Position numbers and translations under genes: made by a program
Assembly (NCBI RefSeq): GCF_004011695.2
Contig: NC_082408.1
Coordinates: forward strand, 977,501-1,041,500
DNA: 64,000 nucleotides
Source: Ascochyta rabiei
Taxonomy: Eukaryota > Ascomycota > Dothideomycetes > Pleosporales > Didymellaceae
Direction: 5' to 3'
The notes under the pieces: generated by a model
The model's database searches: none
The model's input: the letters and a program-made list of their open reading frames with translations, nothing else
What the model was told of the DNA's origin: nothing
Shown: positions 11,482-21,944 of the stretch, piece after piece
Layout of the letters: every line of letters begins with the position of its first letter
Position numbering within the stretch: the stretch's first letter is position 1

Positions 11482-12196
11482 CTATGTCTTCTTATCGGCA
11501 GTTATGCAGGCAACAAGATTCCAAAGAAAGAAGCCAAAGTCTGGGCTTAACTCAAACCCTATCTCAATCAGAGTGACCGGGTTGCGCCAATGACCGAGAT
11601 GATTTTCGAAGAGCATGGCACAAGAGGGATCCGCAATGAAGTGCAGATCGCTTGGACCACGGACATCCAGCCCAGGCTGGTAAGTCTTGAGCCATTCTAC
11701 ACAGAGCTTGCCAAAGATGCACAGTTGGGGGCAGCAATCAAGTGCTGCTTTCTCATAGCTGCAGATGCACGGCTCTTTGGCTGTGGCCGCCACTACATTC
11801 CCATCAACACTGCGTTTGTCACGCATCTGACGAAACTGTGTGAGCAACATCAAGCTAATCGTGCCAAGACTCATAGCGACGAGGATCAAGAGAGCACACG
11901 TGGGTCGGAGGACTTGGTACCATGCGCAGCTCAGGGCGGGCCTAGTTCTGGGATGCATTATGATTCCAATGATTCCCGGACCAGCTCCCACATCCGCTCC
12001 CACAGCAGACAACAAGCTAATAGCAGCAGCGACGACGGATTATCAGATGTGTCCGGTAAGGTAAATTCAGCGACGACAAAGTCTTACTACCACACGTAAA
12101 ATCACAAGCAAACCCCCACTGACCACAACAACTCACCAAATCCGCTGGTAAATCGCCGTCCCTCCGAAAGAGACAACAAGATCTCTACATATTTCT
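11482..12196 (-). CDS. Small predicted membrane protein of unknown function (5' end unresolved)
   Basis: I do not recognise the family. The minus-strand reading is preferred over the overlapping plus-strand frame at 11590-12099 because it makes two plausible membrane segments: LLSAVGADVGAGPGIIGIIM and LRPTCALLILVAMSLGTISL. After them comes a Cys-rich soluble part containing CICSYEKAALDCCPQLCIFG and a second hydrophobic patch near the end. A likely exon 12137-12196 (reading DLVVSFGGTAIYQRI) joins 11482-12016 through a 120-base intron with a GTGAGT donor. An acceptor-like site at 12197 (branch GCTAAT, polypyrimidine tract) implies at least one more upstream exon that I could not place, so the start codon is unknown. 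Could be a pseudogene fragment. Confidence 0.45.
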
Positions 12197-12729
12197 CTTG
12201 AAGAAACAGCGCAAGACAATCGGCGGACGCATTAGCAAGAACCGGTCGTCGATCGCAACTGATCGTTGGAGGATAAAGAGCAGATGTTGGTCGTGCTGCG
12301 CGCATTATTACGCGACGCGCTGGCTGAAATTCTATGGACCGCAGTAGTGGCCTTCACCGTAAGTTGTATTTGTGTAAGTTATGTGTCCGCTTTTGCTGCC
12401 ATATCAAACAACAAACCCCAATAAGATTTTGGCACCAAAATTAGTTTTCTGGCATGCTCTGAATATTCGCAGCGTTTTGAACAACTACTAGCGGCTATGA
12501 AAGCAGGTCTGTTTCAATGTGCCAGTGATATAGATGCACAGATGGTATGTTGATTCGTGCTCGAGGTGACGGTGAAGGCGAGTTGTTACCGCGAACGTTC
12601 ACCGCCTGAGTTAGTCATCAGCGCCGCTCTGTGCGCCAATTTCCTGTTAAACACAAACAAACGCCCAACCGTTGCTACCACCTCAACCACACTGTGCCTG
12701 CGAGTTGTATCGATTATCCACTGTAAAAC

Positions 12730-14482
12730 ATGGTGCTTCTCCCATGTAAGTCTGATCAAGAAACGATTCTCCATGAACGAAATCCCGTCAGTTCTGACCT
12801 CGAAACAGCGACGCATGGGAGCGAAAAGGCCACGACTGTACCTAGCGTGGCTCCCAAAATTGTGGTTCAGGACAAAGAGTACTCCCGGGCAAAATTAAGC
12901 CTGCGTACCACAGCTCTCGACCTACTCAAGATCAAACTGGGTAAGGATGCTTATCTACTCGATCATATCCCTCTGAGCAAGGTGAGCATGGTTAAGGGCA
13001 ATCAGATGTTCCCACTGTCTCCTTACCGCATCTGTGTTGGCTTGGATAAGGTTCAGAGTCAAAATCAAAGCTGCAAGATCTCGGCTTTTATTGCAGAAAA
13101 AGCGCGTCAAGATGGGTCAGTCGAAATCAAATTTTACGGTGAAGACAAAGACGGCAAGATGCACCAGCACTCCTGCGAAAAGATGGATCGGTCTGGGCAA
13201 TGGCTCGACATGTTCGACATAGGCACGAAGTCCAAGACCATTGTTCTGATCAAGGTAAGAAACCAATCGAGTTGTTAAATAGAACCCTTGCTAAATCAGT
13301 ATAGTGCTATCTTGCCTTGAAGGGCGTTCCGTTACCCAAGGACTTGACATTCAGTGATAGCTTCCTCACGACCCTGAAGCGTATATGCCGGTACTATTTG
13401 GGGCGCAGTAAGTCAAACTCTCCTCCCAGCGTATGCGAAAGAGCAAGATCTATCGTGCTTTCTCCGCCAGCCTACAAAGGCGCCATGATGGCGCGTAAGA
13501 GCGAACCGTGTGGACCGCGTGGACAGACCTTTAGCCTGCGTCCTACAGCTTTTGCGCAGACTTCAGATGGAGGCAAGGATAAGAAGGCGGTGCAGGTTGA
13601 GAATGGTTCTCCAGTAGCTTCCGCTGAAGTGCCAGTCGTTGGTGGTGCCCTGGACCAGAAGAAGAGCGATGTTACCAATAAGCACCGACCCGTTGTGCAT
13701 GCGCCTATGCCTAAAGTCATGAAAGTGAGTCATCTGCAGAAAGTATGTATATGATAGAAGGGCGAACTAAGAAAATTCAGGTTCCAGGATCACCTAGAAA
13801 GTCATCGGCAACTCGATCCCAAGCAACGGGAGACATTTCGCAGCCGGTATCGTCTATCGTGAGTGTTAACACCGAAGAGAATAAGACTGCTTTTGCAGTC
13901 CGATCACCAAAAGTGCGATCCAACTCGCAGAAATCCTTCAAACAGCTGTCTGCCAGACCTGTGACTTTCGTGTCAGCAGCACCGCAAGATAAGCCTGTCA
14001 CCACGAAGGCTCCTCAACCAGAAGTACATACACATGGGCAGCAAGCTTCAACGACTGGGTTGGCAGGTTACCAAACTTTGCAGGGCCAGATGGTTGAGAT
14101 CGAGGATACGCTTGAGCGCATCGAATCTACTGCACAAGAGAATAAGAGAAAGTACGACAGACTCCGAGACAACAAGAAGCACGATATCGACGTAATGATG
14201 AGAGAACGACACAAAATTGAGATCGGATTGATGCTTGAGCAGTTGGAGCAAAAGCACAAAGCTGAGAGAGCTGCGGAAAAGACAGAGTATGACTCGCTAG
14301 TAGAGGAGTATAGGTCTCATAAAGAGACAATTGAGAAGCAGCGCGGGAAAGCAATGCAGCGAAGAGAGGCAGCGAAAGAGGATCTCAAACGCAAAAGAGA
14401 AGGTCTTTCGCGTAAGGATCTGCTAGACTGCCTTGATGCATGCGATGAGAGGCATCGGTCGCAGAAACGCAGAAAACCCTGA
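12730..14482 (+). CDS. Unknown protein, paralog 1 of a three-gene array; N-terminal shared module plus C-terminal coiled coil
   Basis: Exons 12730-13254, 13305-13724 and 13781-14482 (introns 50 and 56 bases, GTAAGA and GTGAGT donors) give 548 residues. No known family is recognised. The N-terminal part carries the module shared with the next two genes: LLDHIP, then PYRICVGL 24 residues later, then ICRYYLG about 100 residues further on. The middle is basic, Ser/Pro-rich and probably disordered. From about residue 400 a long heptad-like coiled coil runs to the end (Glu/Lys/Arg-rich with regular Leu/Ile), closing in QKRRKP, a possible nuclear localisation signal. It is followed within 360 bases by paralog 2 on the same strand. 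A cytosolic or nuclear scaffold role is a guess. Confidence 0.75.
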
Positions 14483-14841
14483 TATTTGGGCCAAGAGAAT
14501 AAACTTCAAGGCACTGAAACTAGAGACACAACGATGCAGAGTGCATTCGGTGTTAGCTTGTCCACTTGTTACGCCCCCTGATTGCTGGGTCAAGTTTGCA
14601 CAACCTCTGTTTGTTGACGAGCAATCACGCACTGTATTGTATCACGTGAAGATTGCTACGCAAGGGTTTCATACCAGCTACAAAAACGCCGAGCATTGTT
14701 AGTGGCTCTTCCTTCACTTCACTGAGCGCCTTCCTATTGTGACACATTGGTGCCTACTAGCGCCGTACAGATAAAGACGCCTTGGCCCTGACACGAGCCC
14801 TCGTCCCAATCGTCAACCACCTTCAAGCAACTCCATTCACA

Positions 14842-16097
14842 ATGACAGCACCACCGACCTCCACACCTTCAGTATCAATGGCTCCAATACCACCACAGAG
14901 CCAAGCGGACGTTACTATCAAAGACCTTAGGGCACGAATGGGCGAAGACATGGGCTTGTTGTCGTACCTGCCATGCGAGAAAATGAAAACTGCGCCTTTC
15001 CACAACAAGGGTGAGACCGGTCACCATTTACCAATCCGCATCTTGTTTGGAAAGACCAAGCATAAAAAGTTGGATTTCATGGAAGTTTGGGCTCTTTTGC
15101 ACAACAAGCCTTGTAGCAGCAGACCGCCAGAAGTTTGACTCAAGCTCTTCAATCGGCATGGTCAACTAGAAGGGCCAATTGCCCTGGAGGAGGCCATGGA
15201 ACAGGCGTCACCAGTAGCAGCTTTCACCAGCTCAAAGACGAAGAACAACCGCCTCGACCGTGCGCACTTAAGGGCGATCATGAGGTACTACTTCGTCCTC
15301 CAGAAAATTCAACTACCATCACCGTGGCCTATCAGTGACATCTTCGTCCTGGAACTCAAATCTGCGTGCAGAATTGCGAAGGCAAATGCAGAAGGAAGCC
15401 CCCAAGAACTTTGTGCTATGGAACTCTCTAAAGCCCGACATGCTGCCGCACACAACCGTAAGTCTACCTTCCAGTTCCTGGTACGTGATGACTATTAACC
15501 TTACAGCAGTCTGGTGATGCGTACGTTACGAGTCACAGAGCGATCGAGAGCTCCCGCCCTGCCAGCATCACTCTGCCTCGCGCAGTATCGGTCCGTACCG
15601 ACGTGAAAGGGAAGATAGAGCCCATTGTTCAGTCCACCTCTGATAGTACACAACAAGGTGCCGAAGAAGCCAAGCGCAATCTTGCCGAGTTGCTCTTTAG
15701 AGATTCCGCGAACGCTAGCCTGCTATTACACGAGAGTAGTTCCAGACGCACATCGTCGTCACGAGGGCCTACGCCATCGCGTGCGGAAACCACTTGTGAA
15801 GTCATGAATATTAGTCCAGAGGACATCGTAACATCGCTCCGCCTGAATGTTGCTGAGAACGAAGCCAGGGACAGGAGGTTGGCTGAAAACGAGAACCGGC
15901 GGGTTGAGCTCGAAGCGGAGCTGGAAGACCTCAAGGAAGAAGCAGTCATACTGAAGAATGCTCTTCAACAGTCCAAGTATGAGCGCTGGAACTTACGCTC
16001 ATCACTTTCAAAAAGAGATCTCGCATTACTCCAGCTGGGCCAGGATCTTGTGCAGGGAGGAAAGCGGCTGCTCTTTGATGATTCAGATGAGGAATGA
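14842..16097 (+). pseudogene. Damaged paralog 2 of the array: shared module plus coiled coil
   Basis: The start (MTAPPTSTPS) opens a frame that carries the shared module: LLSYLP, then LPIRILFG, then RAIMRYYFVL at the spacing seen in the neighbours. The frame is cut by TGA at 15136-15138 in mid-module. Reading through keeps the same frame and homology (LKLFNRHGQLEG). A second lesion follows: the module frame and the frame that splices correctly into the last exon differ by one base somewhere in about 15340-15440. A normal intron 15458-15506 (GTAAGT...ACAG) then leads to an intact exon 15507-16097 with a coiled coil and an acidic end, FDDSDEE. Two lesions suggest a pseudogene. Alternatives are sequencing errors or a shorter expressed product. 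Confidence 0.6.
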
Positions 16098-16470
16098 ACG
16101 CCGCGTATAAACCACTTCAAAAAAAAATTCTACAGCTTTCAGGTAGCGCTTGATTGATCTCAAATGCCCAAGATGTAGTTTTACCAGTCTTAGCGCGAAA
16201 CAAGCGCGTTTGCACGTGATGATGCCTTCACCTTAACTTCGAACTTGTTCTTTAACATGCGACTCATCGCTCATTCAGTTTCTGCAAAATTCCGGTCCTT
16301 TTTTTGACATTCAACATCTTCCAATACCCGCTAAAAGCGGTGGGATGATCCGGGGCAGGATAAGCGCTCGGTTCGTTGATCGTTGTTTGTTTGCTACGCG
16401 CCTTCTTTTTTTGTAGACGTGCATTCACCAAAACAAAGACTTTTGAACAACACTCTACCACCAATTTCAG

Positions 16471-19161
16471 ATGTCAAAACAACAGATTCCGCCAGCCCCT
16501 CTGAGTCGCCGTCAAGAATCCAAACTCAAGGAACTACGAGGGGTACTCCAGAGGCAGGGATTACTGATTGTGCTTGACTCGTTCCCAGGACCTGAGTCAT
16601 TCACTTTCAGTAGAACGCAGAAGTTCGACCACAACGCTATCCAGCTGTCCCTAGGTCACCGTCCAAGAGTCGATGGCTCAATATGCCAGGCCTGGACCTG
16701 CATTGTCTCAGAAAAGAAGGATCCCAAGCCGCCCGTTGCCTTCTACGACCACGAACTCTCTGGTGACGGTACACGCATCTTACACTACCCTCGCTCGGCT
16801 TCCTCGCTCCTACGAAAAGCTACAGACCTGTGCCCACCATTCTGCTTTCTGCAGTACGACCCGCACGATGATAATGCAAGAGAAATGCGCAACATGCTCT
16901 GCGCAATCATTCTCTACAAAGCTTTGGTTTCGGGTGTCGATGACTACGCCCTGGAATGGCCTATATTCCAGGATAGCTTAGGCCTGGCTCTCAAGCACAT
17001 CGATTCGCGCGCGACGTACCATCAGTGGCTTCACAATCGAAAAATTGCCGTATTCAAACCAACAGTCAGTGGCAAATCCAGCAGATTGGCAGCATCCAAG
17101 GACCGTGATGGGGTATTGGATCAGATCCAGCCTGAGTCTCGTACTGCGGAATGCCTGCACACAGCCAGCAGCATGAGTGACGAGAAGTACACCGGTGGTA
17201 CAGTACGAGCTAGCAGTAGTGGAATAACTGTCAAGCCGAACACCTCTCTTTGGAGATTAAAGAATCAGGTCGGCGACACGAGATTCCAGCTTCTCGATAA
17301 CATACCATCGAGGCCTATGAGGTTCTCTTCACACACGCTTGGTGCACCCTACTTTCCTTTCCGCTTGCAAGTGGGGGCTTACGATCAGAACTCTGATGGT
17401 GCCCTGGTGGTGTACGCCTATCTCATCCATGATGGAGTTAAGAGAACCGTTGTGAAGATCCTGAGTCATGACCATGACGGGGGGGAGGTGGCTTGGACCA
17501 TGGAAAGACTGCAAAGCGTGGATCTTCTCGAACCTTTCAATTACCTCGACAAGCTGACGACCAAATCGAACGGAGTAAAGCCTGGAGACAAAGCCAGGGC
17601 TGCAAAGATCCGGAGTGTCATTTCATACTATTTCTTTCTGGCCGAGCATGAGGGTATCATCGGAGATCCGCGCATCACAGTCGGCGAATCGTTTGGCAAG
17701 CGACTATGTACTGCATGTGTTGAGTTGCAGGAAGCAGGCTTTAGCAACGACGAAAACGTTAGCAAAAATAGAAGCGACACCGGCAATGGTGAAGAAAACG
17801 AAGTTGAAAATTTCTTTTATGAGCCTAGCAGGTCTGTAAATGGCTTCGAAGAGGCGGAAGCTGGGTTGAGCCGAGAGAAGGAAGGCGAAGACAAACCATC
17901 CACCATTGCCAGACTCAGATTGCAGTCGAACTTTCTGGAAGACATCGTCTACACTGGTCCGCCTGAACATCGAGAAAAAGTCCCAGATAGCGATTCTGGA
18001 CCGGACAGGAGTGAGACAGCGCTGCAAAAGTTGGCTCTGGAAGAGCCGCCCCACGGGAATCTGCCCCGACTCCAACTCGAATTGCATCCGTCATTCCGAC
18101 TCGATCACAAAACTTCTCAATCGTCACTAGCAAATCCTATTGATGAGGCTGATAGCAATGCCGCATCAACCGATGAGGTGGAAAAACCACATTCAGATGC
18201 TACTGACGACAAGCATGCACGCAGGTCCCATGCAACGGCGAGCCTAGACGTACTACACATTCAACACCAGCCATTAAATGCGATCCAGATGGGTAAAAAG
18301 ATTATGTTAGACGAAGTAAGAACTACCTTGCCGCTGAGCAGCATACAGGCAGCGGTTGACGAATGCCCATCATCTATCGAGAAGACATCCATCGTAGCCG
18401 CTGCGGTTCACCATGCCGAGACAACCGTCTCAAACCACTCAAAGAGCAGTCCAATCTGGCCACCACGTCACAGCATCACTCAGAACGAAAGTGACGACGA
18501 ATCTGTCTCGATGGATACATCTCTGTCCCTATCGCCAGCACCTAATCGCTCACATTCGCCGGCGTTTCAGCTGAATGGGACTCGAAAAAGTTCAGGGCCT
18601 ATTAAGCCGATTGCGAACGATGACGGTTTTCATGTTCGAGCGGACCAAGTCACGGATCGCATATTTGTCTCGCCACATCGTACTGCTGATCGCGACGAAG
18701 AAGGTCAACGAATACCATCGATCATCAATGAGCCCGACATATTCCCGGATACTGCGCAGATCTTTGACATCTCTAGTGATGAGGACTGTGAAATTGCCGC
18801 ATTGTCGACAGTACAAAACGAACTTGAGCAGACTCCAGAGGCCAGCGATTGGATCGATGACAAGAGCAATATAGCACATATGTCAGCCAGTCCGAGACGT
18901 GCGAAGAGGAAGTTGTTCTTGATTTCTGACACCGAAAATGGCTTGAAAATGATCGATGAACAGCATGAGAAGTGGATGGGGAGAGAAAAGTTGTCAGACG
19001 AGGAGAACAGTAAGCGTCTAAGGGCTCACTATACAGTCGAGAGAGCCCAAAACACCACCAGACGGACAGCCAGGAAGACAGGAGCTCCAATCCGTTCTGG
19101 CCAAAGATTCAATCTCCAACACGGAGATGAGAACGGGAATGCTGGTTTCCCTTTGGAGTAA
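16471..19161 (+). CDS. Unknown 896-residue protein, paralog 3 of the array; two shared modules and a disordered SIM-like tail
   Basis: Single-exon frame of 896 residues; family not recognised. It contains the array's module twice. Copy A lies near residues 20-160 (VLDSFP, AIQLSLG, ILYKAL) and copy B near residues 260-400 (LLDNIP, PFRLQVG, ISYYFFL). Marker spacing is 24 then 90 residues in A and 22 then 88 in B. The remainder (about 430-896) is charged, Ser-rich and probably disordered. It includes IFDISSDED near residue 763 and LFLISDTEN near 815, hydrophobic cores followed by acidic residues as in SUMO-interaction motifs. Unlike the two upstream paralogs there is no clear long coiled coil. 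The frame ends at TAA 19159-19161, but coding-like sequence continues to 19350. A nuclear, SUMO-linked role is inference only. Confidence 0.78.
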   Translation: MSKQQIPPAPLSRRQESKLKELRGVLQRQGLLIVLDSFPGPESFTFSRTQKFDHNAIQLSLGHRPRVDGSICQAWTCIVSEKKDPKPPVAFYDHELSGDGTRILHYPRSASSLLRKATDLCPPFCFLQYDPHDDNAREMRNMLCAIILYKALVSGVDDYALEWPIFQDSLGLALKHIDSRATYHQWLHNRKIAVFKPTVSGKSSRLAASKDRDGVLDQIQPESRTAECLHTASSMSDEKYTGGTVRASSSGITVKPNTSLWRLKNQVGDTRFQLLDNIPSRPMRFSSHTLGAPYFPFRLQVGAYDQNSDGALVVYAYLIHDGVKRTVVKILSHDHDGGEVAWTMERLQSVDLLEPFNYLDKLTTKSNGVKPGDKARAAKIRSVISYYFFLAEHEGIIGDPRITVGESFGKRLCTACVELQEAGFSNDENVSKNRSDTGNGEENEVENFFYEPSRSVNGFEEAEAGLSREKEGEDKPSTIARLRLQSNFLEDIVYTGPPEHREKVPDSDSGPDRSETALQKLALEEPPHGNLPRLQLELHPSFRLDHKTSQSSLANPIDEADSNAASTDEVEKPHSDATDDKHARRSHATASLDVLHIQHQPLNAIQMGKKIMLDEVRTTLPLSSIQAAVDECPSSIEKTSIVAAAVHHAETTVSNHSKSSPIWPPRHSITQNESDDESVSMDTSLSLSPAPNRSHSPAFQLNGTRKSSGPIKPIANDDGFHVRADQVTDRIFVSPHRTADRDEEGQRIPSIINEPDIFPDTAQIFDISSDEDCEIAALSTVQNELEQTPEASDWIDDKSNIAHMSASPRRAKRKLFLISDTENGLKMIDEQHEKWMGREKLSDEENSKRLRAHYTVERAQNTTRRTARKTGAPIRSGQRFNLQHGDENGNAGFPLE

Positions 19162-19350
19162 TCGTCGAAAGGAAAGGGTGAAGCTGAGCAAACACCGAAA
19201 GCTCGCACCCAAGTCCGTGAAGAGGTTGACTTGACGCAAGAACTTCCCAGCCCACCAGTCCAGAAGAGAACACCAATCCTCCTTACCGATGATAGCGATG
19301 ACGACGTGATTGAGGAAGTTGGTAATGGTGCATGGCGACGCGCAACCTGA
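19162..19350 (+). other. In-frame coding-like extension beyond the stop of paralog 3
   Basis: Immediately after TAA 19159-19161 the same frame stays open for 62 codons to TGA 19348-19350. The reading has the same composition as the tail before the stop and adds two more SIM-like acidic motifs (EEVDLTQELP and ILLTDDSDDD). The TAA is therefore most simply a recent nonsense change, for example CAA to TAA, which is a CpA-to-TpA change of the RIP type. Readthrough or an assembly error are the other options. Confidence 0.55.
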
Positions 19351-19863
19351 TTGCGACGACAGTGGAGGGAGTTTCTCTATTCTCTTAAATTATCAGTGTC
19401 CATCACCTTCAACGTTAGATAGTTTCAGGTACAGCTAACTGAGCTTCGAATCATGAAGTTTATACATTCTCGAAGTTCAGTCTCCAGCAACCAAGTTTGT
19501 AGTGGTGGTGATCACACCGGCATAAGCCCATGGTCTGTGGGTCTTCATCGCAATCTCAGTCTTTGGTTCCTCTCAACCTTCTCCGCATCTCTCGTTGGGT
19601 CGCACTTTTGTCAGGGTGCAAAGGCGTGCGATTACCGTTGGAGCCACCTTGAGATTCACGTGCAAACTTCGCAGGAGGGCTTTTACTGCGACTACAGGAT
19701 ATATCTCGTAAACTCTTTTTTGCGCAGCGATGTGACGAACTTTGGTTTTGCGTGTAGCAAACAGTGACATGCAGCCTTAGTAACTAGTCCGCATTGGAAT
19801 CGCACGCGTCGCGTCCGAAGGCGATGACGTCGTTCCTCAATCGCGACTTATGCAGGTCAATCT
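19351..19863. other. Convergent intergenic region, no gene seen
   Basis: Short frames exist on both strands but have no motif, no plausible start context and unusual composition. The region should hold the 3' ends of paralog 3 (+) and the P450 gene (-). Confidence 0.4.
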
Positions 19864-21635
19864 TCAACTGCCGCACCAATTCTCGGGTTTTTGTATGTTC
19901 GCAACCTTCTCCGAGTGTGTACGCTCCTTAAGCTGCACCATCGGCCCCTTCCTGTTCGAGACAAACATCTCGTACGTCTGATACTGGCCTTCCTCACGAC
20001 GACCAGGTCTTGCACCGGTACTACCTCCTCCAAGTTTGTTCACCAGATCTTGTTTAATCTCGTACTTCCACAACGTCTTCGCCATCACAATTCTCATCTC
20101 GAGCCAAGCCATGTTCTTCCCTACACACCCGCGAGACCCAGATGAGAAAGCGCAAAAGGCGCTCTCGGCAAGTGCAACGCTCTCTGCTGTTGAGTCATCT
20201 TCACCTACGATCCAGCGTTCTGGGCGGAACTCGAGTGGTGAGGGATAGTAGTCTTTGTTATAGTGCATTGCCCACAAGGCAGTGCTAACAAGCGATCCTT
20301 TGGGGAAGTAGTGGCCGTTGACCGTTGTTCCGCCCTCGAGGACTTCTCGGCTTGGTTCAGCAGGTACAGGAGGCGACATGCGCATTGCCTCGTTCAGGAA
20401 TGCGGTGAGGTATCTGCAAGATTGGAGCTTGGGCCCCGCTACAATCTCTTCGTAGTTGTTGAACGTTAACAAGATCTCCCGGGCCAGCTTTTCCTGGGCT
20501 TTGGGGCTGCGCGAGAGATAGAAGTAGGCGGCTGAGATGACGATAGCCGTTGTGTCACTTCCAGCGATTGTCAGAAGTTCACACTCAGCGTACAGTTCTG
20601 GGAGTGAGTATCCTGTTCCGGTCTCAGGGTCTGTGGCATTGAAAAGCCAATGGAAGAAGTCCTTACGCACTTCTGCATCTGGTTTAGGCTTTTCTTTAAG
20701 CTCCTTCTGCTTGCTCGTTCGCTTCGCGAGACAGTCATCAACAAATTCAGTCCATTTCTGGATAGCTGGTGGAGTCACGGCTGCTAGGAGTCTATCCAAC
20801 CCTTTCGGTTTTAGCCAAACATACAGTGAGCTCGCTGGAGAGCAAGCAATCTTAAACCTATCAGTACACACAGCGCTCATGTTGGATTTGGGTTCACTTA
20901 CCGGATGTATGAGCTCCATGTACCCTATCATGAGCTCAGGTATGTGTCGCAACTCGCTGCTGGGCTCTTTCATATCAAAGCATTTGCCGAAGCAGAGGTC
21001 CCCAAGAATGTCGAAGACCAGATAAGTCACCTGATCGGCCATATTGATCGACGCTGTCCAATCATTACCATTTGTCCTCTGCTGTCCAAGCAACTCGAGC
21101 CAGCGATCAACATTGGCGTGAACGAATACTTCGGCCCCTCTCAGCGCGCTTTCCGAGAACGCGTAGTTGATAACTCGGCGCTTCCGTGCGTGGGCTGGAA
21201 TCGAAGTAGCGCTCCACGTATTGATGTGGTCGACTGTCTTTGGCCAAACCTGGTAGTACTCGCTCTTCTTGACGTTTCCTCTAGGACCAAAGATGTGTCT
21301 ATACGCCGATGGGGTATTAAGACAAACACCATTCGGTGCATATCTGAACTCCGGTCCTGACCCGTCAGCCTGGTTTTTACGTCTACGATCTCCAATCAGT
21401 ACTCACCATATTGATCTTGCAAGCTCAGAAGCCACAAATGTCTATCTTGGTTCTTCGAGTGCCACCAAGCCGGAAATGTCGTCAATTTTGCCCAGATTGG
21501 CCCTGGAAACTTCGCTAGAGGATGAAAATACAGTCTGTACACCGCCGTTGCGACCACATATGAGAAGAATAGCGAAACACTCAATGCAACAACATTGGGG
21601 TATGGGAGGCTGTCAGCAACACAGTTGACCGTCAT
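19864..21635 (-). CDS. Cytochrome P450 monooxygenase (isotrichodermin C-15 hydroxylase-like)
   Basis: Heme-thiolate monooxygenase of the endoplasmic reticulum. Exons 21407-21635, 20902-21356 and 19864-20850 give 556 residues; the introns are 50 and 51 bases (GTGAGT, GTAAGT). An N-terminal membrane anchor is visible (VVALSVSLFFSYVVATAVY), then YFHPLAKFPGP. The I-helix has AGSDTTA, the K-helix ExxR is EAMR, the PERW-type motif is FRPERW, and the heme loop is FSSGSRGCVGKNMA. The 51-base intron is in frame and has no stop, so its retention would insert 17 residues into the mature frame; splicing instead gives LIHPIACSP. The style resembles fungal CYP65-like enzymes of secondary metabolism, but the substrate is unknown. 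Start chosen at MTVNCVAD, which directly precedes the anchor; the open frame extends further upstream with no P450 features. Confidence 0.9.
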
Positions 21636-21890
21636 AGCTTGAATTGAGGCACACTTGAAGTGAAGAACGAGGGGTTGTGTCGGAAGATACATGTCGACGC
21701 CAAGGGTGATTCTTCGATCCCTGTACGACCTATACAGAAACAGGACAAGATCAGGGCATTGCCCCACAAGCTCTCTTAGCCAGCATGTTAGAGCAATAAC
21801 ATGTGAAAAACGCTGATTCGTTAGAAAAATGTCTCTACAAGGTTTGTGTTCCACAATCCAAGCTGTGCTCCACATGACCACAAACGTCGC

Positions 21891-21918
21891 CTGCCGTCTG
21901 CCGTCTGCCGTCTGCCGT
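21891..21918. repeat. Tandem heptamer CTGCCGT x4
   Basis: Four perfect copies of CTGCCGT lie between the P450 start and the small ORF at 21945. This is a short minisatellite with no visible function. Confidence 0.85.
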
Positions 21919-21944
21919 CCATCGCGCCCATCATCGGTCCCTCT

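Noticed and set aside
11590..12099. 169-codon plus-strand frame
   Set aside because: Overlaps the minus-strand frame that shows membrane segments and a consistent splice; the plus-strand product has no recognisable structure. The choice is not certain.
14782..14841. Earlier ATG for paralog 2 (adds 20 residues)
   Set aside because: The downstream MTAPPTSTPS start has AATG context and the added residues look like leader; not decisive.
19453..19767. 104-codon plus-strand frame starting MKFIHSRS
   Set aside because: Considered as a small secreted protein, but the N-terminus is not a signal peptide and the Cys pattern is unremarkable.
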